Origin: Ziziphus jujuba
Taxonomy: Eukaryota; Streptophyta; Magnoliopsida; Rosales; Rhamnaceae
Direction: 5' to 3'
Length of the DNA: 64,000 nt
Assembly (NCBI RefSeq): GCF_031755915.1
Contig: NC_083386.1
Location: forward strand, 5,769,501 to 5,833,500
Shown here in pieces: positions 56,254 through 64,000 of this stretch. Both the position numbers and the translations under genes were made by a program. Each line of letters opens with the position of its first letter. Positions within the stretch are counted from its first letter, which is position 1. The notes beneath the pieces were generated by a model. That model saw nothing but the letters and a program-made list of their open reading frames with translations, was not told where the DNA came from and made no database searches.

Positions 56254-56658
56254 AGAGCATATCCAATCGCATGCTATTTTGGCATGTCACTATTAAAAAA
56301 TAACACAACATTTCTATTTTGTTATTTTAATGGGAAATAACAAATTTTTTTTATCAAATTTAATATCAAAAATATAATTGGCAAATTTTTTTAATAGATT
56401 CCACTATCAGGAAGTTGATATGACTCAATGTTTTTTAATGGTTAAAAGAATATCTAAAGGGTCCCATACATTTTACCCTTTGTGCGATCTCTTTCTCTAG
56501 TATGGGTTTCATGATTTGGTTTAAATAAATTTAGAAATTTGAAAAATATTATTTTATAGCATTTATCATAATAATATCAAATTGATATTGATACTTATTA
56601 TTAAAAAACTTATATCAATATCAAATTTTAAAAATGACAGTTGTCGTTAAAATGCTCT
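56254..56658. mobile_element. Candidate MITE of about 405 bp with GAGCAT-type ends
   Basis: The left end AGAGCATATCCAATCG and the reverse complement of the right end, AGAGCATTTTAACG, share the first seven bases and partly match after that. Elements starting GAGCATYTCCAA are common short plant DNA transposons. The interior is AT-rich and non-coding. I do not see a convincing target-site duplication, so this is tentative. Confidence 0.4.
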
Positions 56659-57884
56659 AATAGTCATAAAATTTTATACTACTTAGTTGCAAAGTTCATT
56701 ATTATCATTATGTATTATAATTAAGATCTTTTTTTTTTTTTTGGGTAGTGCATTCAATAAATTATAAATATTTGATTCTTTATTTATTTGGAAAATTGCA
56801 AGAAAAATCAAATTAATTATTATGTATAAAAATAAATATCACTATAGCACCCATAATTTGTTATTTTTTTCAATGTTATATTATTATTATGAAAAAATAT
56901 CATTATAGCTACATTACATTTTGTTTTTGTTTCAATATAACATTATCTTTTGAAACTCTTACTCATAATATTAAAATTTGACCCATTTATCTTTCTTTGA
57001 CTTTAAATTTTTTTTTTTCCTAAACACTTTGAAAAACAAATAAACACACACATATGTATACATACATACTTCTTCTAAAATTGTTAAATCTTTAAAAAGC
57101 ATTGGTGTAAAATCCCCTTTCTCCAATTAATAAATGAAAAAAATAACAAATTATATGTAATAATCATAATTGTCTTTATACAAATTCAAAAGTTAAAGTT
57201 GAATATATTTTAAATTAATTTTTTTCTTAAAGGAAGAAAAAAAAGTTAATTATGAGTTTGATTATATTATTTTTATTCATTTACTTTCATTATCTTTATC
57301 TTTAAAAGTGAATAAAAGAATTTTATTAAATGAATGGTAAATAAGTCAAACCTTTATTTAATCATTTAAAGATTTAAAAAATAATATTATTTTGAAATAA
57401 CAGTGAAACGAAAAAATATCATACTGTATTTTCCACCATAAAAATATAATATTAAAAGAATAGCATTATAATAACATTTACCCAGATGTATATATATCCC
57501 CCATTTTAATGCCTTGGTCCATAGCTTTTTATAAATTTTGGACCATTAAAGATCCTCCTAAGATTGGTTTTACCTAGCAGTTAGGCATACCAACCATAGC
57601 TTTTTGGAAGTAGCAAACCTTCAAGATTGCAAAATCATGTGACGAAAAACGATGAATTACATTGTACGCTATTTTCCAAACCAGACAAAAGGAAGACATT
57701 AGAAAAAGCTCATGTTGATTTTGGTTTTTCTCACTCAATAAAGAAAATACATATAATAGCTCGTGACAGTCTCCACTGGTTTTCACAAAGTTTACCTAGT
57801 CAACATGTAAAATTAAATATTGTTAGATTCTACAGCTTCCACATGTGCATTAAAGTTGATGATATCAAAAAGAACAGCAAAGAA

Positions 57885-57906
57885 ACACACACACACACAC
57901 ACACAC
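57885..57906. repeat. (CA)n microsatellite
   Basis: About 11 uninterrupted CA units in AT-rich DNA with no adjacent gene. Confidence 0.92.
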
Positions 57907-59929
57907 ATTAAATTAATTATATTTTGTTATTTTTTTTTATTTTTAAAATTTACAATTTAAAATTTTAACTTTTAAAAATAATGAGTTATATTTTTAATTT
58001 TTCAATTTCTTATACATTGATATAAACTTTATGATAAGTAGATGGGTAATAGTTTTACCTACATGACTTAAAAAAATTTTACTCTTTAATTTGTTAAGTC
58101 AACAACCAAAATGATAGGGATTAGAACCGCCAAAGTCTAAAATAATTGCTAAGTATAAAAATTGAGATTAGTGATCGCTATATATCATGCAAATAATAAC
58201 AGTTATAACTTTTTTCTTTTCTTTTCTTTACATTTGTTTTTTTAAAAGACAAATTGTGAAGAACAGCATATGGTGAAATTTGCTAATTTACAATCGTAGT
58301 TATAGGTTTGTTTAATATTTATGGTTTGGTAATTGAAAGTTGGTCAAGCTATCTCTTAAAAAAATGTGTTTTTTTTTTTTTTGTTTTTTGCTTTGGCTCT
58401 TAAAAAAAATGTGATGTATTATAATTGAAGATAAATTTTAAGTAGTAGCGTACCAAACCCCACTGTTATTTTGATATATTTTTTTTGGGGTAAAATTGAA
58501 TTATTTCTCAATTTAATTTAAAGCGATACGTCATAAAGAGCATGGTGTGATTTGTTCAGAGACAAAAGTCGGCGCAGTGGTGTAGTACTGCAGAGACTGT
58601 AATTCAGTATTTATTGAGTGGTGAATTTTGAGGATAAAATCTTTGGGAAAGTAGAAACAAACAGAGTTTGAGATTAGAAAGAATCAAAAAGATATGGGTG
58701 TGGTGGATAAAGCAGTTTTCCAAAAGCTGGAATAACAACAATAAAATAATGAACAAACCCTTCTCCAGCTTTCAATTCCTTCTGATTTTCTCATTTCCAT
58801 CCCCTCAATATGATTGAAAGATTTTCCATCAACTTTCCCAATTTCCCATCTTGATTTACCTCTTTTCTATCTATAGATATTTATATAATATTCATCCAAT
58901 TTAAAATTAGTTTGAATTATGAAAGAAAGTGTTCATGTCACTTCTTATGAATTGCACCTCCTCCTTTATAAGAAAATTTTTATCAGAGAAACAAACAAAT
59001 CAACTAGAGGGACAGCGATCCCTTATAAAGAATGCTTTAGATCTTCATTTTATTTGTCTAATTTTCTATAACATTTTGGAGTATTTGCAAATTCTGGAGT
59101 GAAAACCACTATCATCCAGTTTCACATATATATCTCCCAAAAATACCTTAAAAGCTCTAATTTATAGTAGATAGCTTTGGAAGACATTTGAAGTCTACTC
59201 AAGAAGGCAGAGTTGAAGTATAAGTCTGGGTCAAAAGCTTGGTGATACATATAGAACTGTAAATATAATATACACAAATGGCCCAATTAACACAGATGGC
59301 TATAACACTCGAAGTTGGATATGCTGACCTCCTCCCTTCCAACTTTTTCTTTTTCACCAAAAAAAAAAAGAAAAATGAAAAATTCCAATATACACCAACC
59401 AACTCCGTCATATATATTTTTCTTTATATCTCCCAAAACATAAAAATAAATCTGTCCAAGAAGATAAATTACAAAAACAAAAAGTGGAATTTGCCAGCAG
59501 TGGAATCCATGCTTGAACACAAGGCCCATTTCATAACCAACCTAACCCAGTATGTAAGCCCACCTGACCCAATAGGTTTGTGAATAGCTGCCCAAATTAA
59601 GATTAGATGGGGGAATGTGAGTAGTTGTTTTGAATTTGTTGCCATATTTACATTTCATCTTCTGTAAAAGTGGAAACACCGCTGGTAATAATACAGTGTT
59701 TCAATTTAATTATAATTTGGTGGAAATGCATAATCACATATATTGTAGACTTTGTGACAACCAAAAACATCGAAAGGTGCACATGTTACATCCAATGGTG
59801 GTCTAACTATGAGTTCTCCTCACATATCAAAGTCATGTGATTCATATTGGTTTCTGTCATTCTTACAGCATTTTATAATCTCTTCAACCAGATAACTAGT
59901 TATGTGCTACAACAAATCCCTTGTCAAAA

Positions 59930-60105
59930 TGAGTCGACAGGGCTTTTCATTTTTCTGATGACATCATGAAATATCGTTCTCATCGACAGAATTTCACTAA
60001 TTTCGAACGGATGGATGGAATTCTATATTGGCCAATGGAGAAGAATGTTTTTCACTAATCTCAGCACTAGCAAGCCTTCAAACAAAAGAATATAGGACTT
60101 ATTCG
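59930..60105 (+). repeat. Diverged dispersed repeat, copy 1
   Basis: Shares an ordered set of blocks with 61430-61590: AAAATGAGTC, ATGACATCAT, CATCGACAGAATTT against CATCAATAGAATTT, TTCGAAC, CAATGGAGAAGA, TCACTAATCT against TCATTAATCT, and a GCAAGC/GAAAGC-CTTC/ATTT end. I estimate about 70-75% identity by eye. Confidence 0.65.
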
Positions 60106-61429
60106 GTCGTTCTCAGATCTTTTGCCCGTTCAACTAGTCTCGGGTCTAGGACTCATTTGGCTGGTCGATCTGGGACTTGTTCAGCCACAAAGTTGATGTT
60201 ATTTTATTGAGATGATTTTGAAAATTTTATCCAAAAACAAAAAGAAAGACATTTTGAATAAGATATAAGATATAAAATTTTGTCCTTTTCAATTAAGACA
60301 CAAATCTGTTAAATTTAGTCATAAGTTAGAAAAAGAAAAGAAATAATACAAAATAAAAAAGTTGTTTTAATGAATTAAGTTCTTTGTGCAAAAAACAAAC
60401 ACACCCTAATGATTTAGATCTGATCCCACTTCATCAATGTTAAAAAAGGTTTCATGTTGGAGAACAGAAAATTAGATACCAGAATTAAACTACTTAAAGA
60501 TTAAGTAATTTTATAGAACAATTAGCTCATCTTCTCAATGTGGAAATATATATATATATATATATATATATTGAAAATGGAAGTACAATAGTTATGATTT
60601 CTGCTAAATTTTAATTGTATAGAGATAGAATATGTTGATTTATCCACCAAAATAACAATTATCCTTATACCTAGATTAATTTAAGTCAATACTACAATCC
60701 CAAATCAAACCACTTCAGACTAAATTAGGGGAAACATTCCTCAAGGTTTCAACACCATTCCACAATTAGTTCAAGGCTTTAAAACGGGGACAACCAAAGC
60801 AAAGAAAAATAATTGAAGCTAGAATCCAACAACAAAACTATTTTTTAGAAATAATAATAAAAGAATGTAGATATCTATCTTTATAGTTAGTTTTCTATCA
60901 AGTTGACTTGATAATATTTCAGCAAAAAAATAAAAAATAAAACTTGATTAAGAGACTCCATTTTTTTTTTTTTTTCTTTTGTAAATTTGATAGGAAACTT
61001 GTTGTATTCATATAAACACAAAAAAGACGTAAGTTGTACCGACAATGGATTGTGTCCAGACACGAACCTGAAAGGCCCATTTTAAAACCAAGAGAACAAA
61101 AAGGGCCAGCACATTGACCTGTCTCTGGTTTTTGTTCGCTAAGCTTCATTAATAGCAGAAGATTTGACATTCCGAGACTCATGGTGATATTGGATGTTTT
61201 AGTATAGTGAGAGTATGAAATAATTTTTTGGGGAAGGATATCACCAAAAAATAAAAAATAAAACAATTGCAGGGAAGGAAGGGAGACAATATGGTCAAAA
61301 ACAGAAATGCGAAAAAGATGGACAATTTTCATATATACTATACTTTAATATAAAAAAAAAAGGTAACTGTGACAATGTAATAGTATTAGCTAGGTATAAC
61401 TTGTGAGTGCTACAATAAAATTACTCAAA

Positions 61430-61590
61430 AAAATGAGTCCATGACATCATAAATATTAATCATTTTCATCAATAGAATTTTAAGAATTCGAACAGAGATA
61501 GGGTTCTGAATTGGGCAATGGAGAAGACTATTTTCATTAATCTTAGCAACTAGAAAGCATTTGAGAAAAACATGGAAGAACATGGGGGCC
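61430..61590 (+). repeat. Diverged dispersed repeat, copy 2
   Basis: Counterpart of 59930-60105 in the same orientation, 1.5 kb downstream. It carries no open frame and I see no terminal repeats, so family membership cannot be assigned. Confidence 0.65.
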
Positions 61591-64000
61591 CCGTTAAGAT
61601 CATATATGCAGCTTTTACAAACAATGGCAGCAGTTTTATTAGTTCAAATATTTTGTTGGTCTTAGTGTTATTTAGGATTTAGTTTCAGAAGTTACAAGCA
61701 CTTAAAATTTCTTCTTCCATGAAAAATCCTAAATGCATCACTTATCATGGCCTTAGGAAAACTTTCTACCAATAATATTTGTATGTCCCTGTCTCAATTA
61801 TACTTAATAAATTATCCTTAACAAGTCAAATATATAACTATACTAGAATCCCAGACGTGACCTCTTCAGACATGAGTAGTAGGTATAGGTAACAAAATTT
61901 ATCAAGGTTTTTGCTATACCACTAACAACTGGAGGCTTTTAAAACCAGACCAATTTCTAAGAGACATAAAAATAAAAAAGATTAGTCCAGTAGTTGGCAA
62001 GGAGAGTGTACAATTTCTTTGTCCACCCAAGATTAGTCCAAACGTGTATAAGTTCTCCCATACAAAAATTTTAAAAAAAGAAAAAAAAGAAAAAGAAAAT
62101 TATGCTAGACTCCAAGAACAAAAATTTCATTTACTGAAACTTTTGTCTCATCACAATTATAATATATGCAGATAAATCTAACTGTTCGACAATGTTAAAT
62201 CTATTTTTAGAAATAGACAATTTGAATTTTTTTTTTTTTTATTAAATATGGGCATTAACAAGGACCAAGGAAGACTTAAAATTTAGTCCTCGCACTATAA
62301 TAGTTTACTTTACTTTTTTTTTTTTTGGGTCAACTATTATTTTTTGGAAGAAAGGTCGAATCTTATTTTGTGTTCATACGGCCATATGATGTACATATGT
62401 GGGACATATTTATTTAAATTTTGTTGGGACATATTTGTTTGATTTGTAGTCGCATCTATGATGTTGGTACATGGTTCTCATAGTCTTGGTCTTTAAAATA
62501 TAGTTTACTAATATTAGCATAAAAAAATAATAATAGAAATTTCAAAAAAAAAAAATTGTAATTTCCAAAGAACATCTAATAACAAAATTACTTTATTTCA
62601 GTGCAAAAAGTTCTGAATTTGAAAACCCAAGCATATTAAAAAGCAAAAAAAAATAATAATAATAATATTATATACATGTCAGTATTTAATTTATTTTATT
62701 TTTGCTTGAAAATATACTTGTCAGTAATTTTTCCAATAAAAACGCTGCTCCACATATTATACATTTACCTCTTGCATTTTTATTGTTACATTACGCACTC
62801 TGGTGGTAAAAAAACAAAAGTTCCTTTTTTTCCTTTTGACCAATCACGACCTGTCATATTATTTTCCTACCTCACAAGTTGTAACACGTTGCTTTGAAAG
62901 AAAAAAAAAACAAAAAAAAAGAAGAAAAGGCCGTAAAACAGACTCTGAGAGGCAGTGACCTATAAAACATGGGGCATAAGGAGATAGAATTTAATTTTGC
63001 AGCCAAGAGTCCACGTCAACTTTTCCTTGAGTTTAGCCCTCCATCCTACCAAAATAAATAAATAAATAAATGAAATGAAATGAAGGCTACTTTTGGCGTA
63101 GTGGTACTGGAAATAAAATTGAAGTTGTGAGTTGTGACACTGACTTGTGAAACTGTGGGAACGGGTTCAATTGGAGGCTGAAAACTAATAAATTTCCTGA
63201 ACTGCTACTGTACCCAGAAACACACTTCAAACTTATACATTAATGGTGATTTCTTCTTAAATCATTATTAATTACTATCATGTTTCTATTTTTGTTCTCT
63301 CTCTCTAAATCACTGTGTTTCTACTGGGATTAAGATCCCAATATTGTTATCTGGGCACTCTCTGATCGTCACCTTGTCGTTTTCCAGCGATCAAATTTCA
63401 TTGAAAAATGAGAAAATTGTCATCAATGGGCTGCAGATTAACAAAGGAAAAAAAAAACCAAAAAAAAAAAAAAAAACAAAAAGTCAAGAACCAGTCTCAC
63501 TTATTCCTTTAATCCTTCAATAATGGTAAAATGGAACCAAGTCAATGGTTTTAGATTTTTGATTTTTTGGTTTAAGAGGAAAAAAATCGTTTGCAAAAGA
63601 ATCCTTGGGTTTGGTCCTCTTTTTGAGCTCGCCAGTGTTGGTTTTGTATGATAACCCAGGAGCGAGAAGACAAAAACAAGAAGGAGGAAGGCTACTTTCT
63701 TTGAAAAAGAGGAAAAAAAAAACAAAACAAAAGAAAAAAAAAAAAAAAAAACGCGTTTCAGTTAATGAATGGGAGGGTTCTGAATGCTCCGTGTTCCGGA
63801 AGTAGTAGGAATTCCAACCCCTCCCCTCTCCTTTTCTTTTTGTCCTTTTTCTCTTGACCCTTAATTTTGAGGTTTTTAAGGTCTCCAGTCGACCCACTTC
63901 ACCTTTACTTTTCGAATATCTGTGCATGCATACAAAGACATTGACATATAATAACCATACGTTTATTTGGTCAATATGTTCGTAAATGCAATGTTTAAAA

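Larger units (their letters stand above)
49531..64000. other. About 14.5 kb with no recognised gene
   Basis: All open frames are short and dominated by poly-Lys, poly-Phe or low-complexity sequence, and none gives a recognisable family on either strand. Contents I can name: (TA)n tracts (about 51201-51226, 53128-53146, 60547-60571), poly-T runs, a CA-containing minisatellite (53757-53918), a (CA)n tract (57885-57906), a MITE-like element (56254-56658), and a pair of diverged direct repeats near 59.9 and 61.4 kb. ACGT-core G-box-like sites occur at about 54483 (GGCACGTGGC) and 55999 (CCACGTGG). The left part contains the PIP5K promoter; the right end may approach another gene beyond the window. 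Confidence 0.6.

Noticed and set aside
58723..58772. Inverted repeat AAAGCTGGA/TCCAGCTTT, possible miRNA hairpin
   Set aside because: Arms of only nine bases with a 32-nt loop, no extended pairing, and no match to plant miRNA families I know.

Overview
This is a nuclear genomic window from a flowering plant, most likely a eudicot. The genes have many short exons separated by AT-rich, poly-T-rich introns with canonical GT..AG borders. The products are plant-type proteins (a SHI/STY transcription factor, a MORN-repeat PIP5K, a LAF3-like amidohydrolase, a plant LacZ-like GH2 enzyme), and the intergenic DNA is AT-rich with many microsatellites. I cannot name the species. I rebuilt eight multi-exon genes by joining exons at GT/AG sites. 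Every join keeps frame, and the seven genes complete in the window each give one uninterrupted protein.

Layout: 54-5174 (+) is the 3' part of a glycoside hydrolase family 2 beta-galactosidase-like gene whose 5' end lies upstream of the window. 6227-11108 (+) is a LAF3-like amidohydrolase of 576 aa. 12959-16436 (-) is TAF1B/RRN7, an RNA polymerase I initiation factor of 761 aa. 17750-19880 (+) is the mitochondrial ATP synthase epsilon subunit, 70 aa, with TCP-type site II elements upstream. 20580-21995 is a non-autonomous hAT-like transposon. 22469-25918 (+) is the U11/U12 snRNP 35 kDa protein of the minor spliceosome, 320 aa. 27027-31857 (+) is a probable plastid protein with a SirB1_N/transglutaminase-like core, 449 aa. 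31858-40497 is gene-poor and contains a diverged direct duplication of about 2 kb. 40498-41820 (+) is a SHI-related (SRS) zinc-finger transcription factor, 352 aa, with a tiny uORF. 44724-49289 (-) is a MORN-repeat PI4P 5-kinase, 769 aa. 49290-64000 is about 14.7 kb in which I find no protein-coding gene.

The genes are independent single-copy-type loci and not a pathway cluster. Several are core housekeeping functions (Pol I transcription, mitochondrial ATP synthesis, U12 splicing) and others are signalling or developmental (LAF3-like, SRS, PIP5K). I found no convincing evidence of a new multi-gene system. The most useful non-genic observations are the hAT element with its 8-bp target duplication, the direct duplication at 32.3-39.2 kb, an inverted copy of the ATP-epsilon upstream sequence on the far side of TAF1B, the uORF that ends two bases before the SRS start codon, and several recent-looking tandem duplications.
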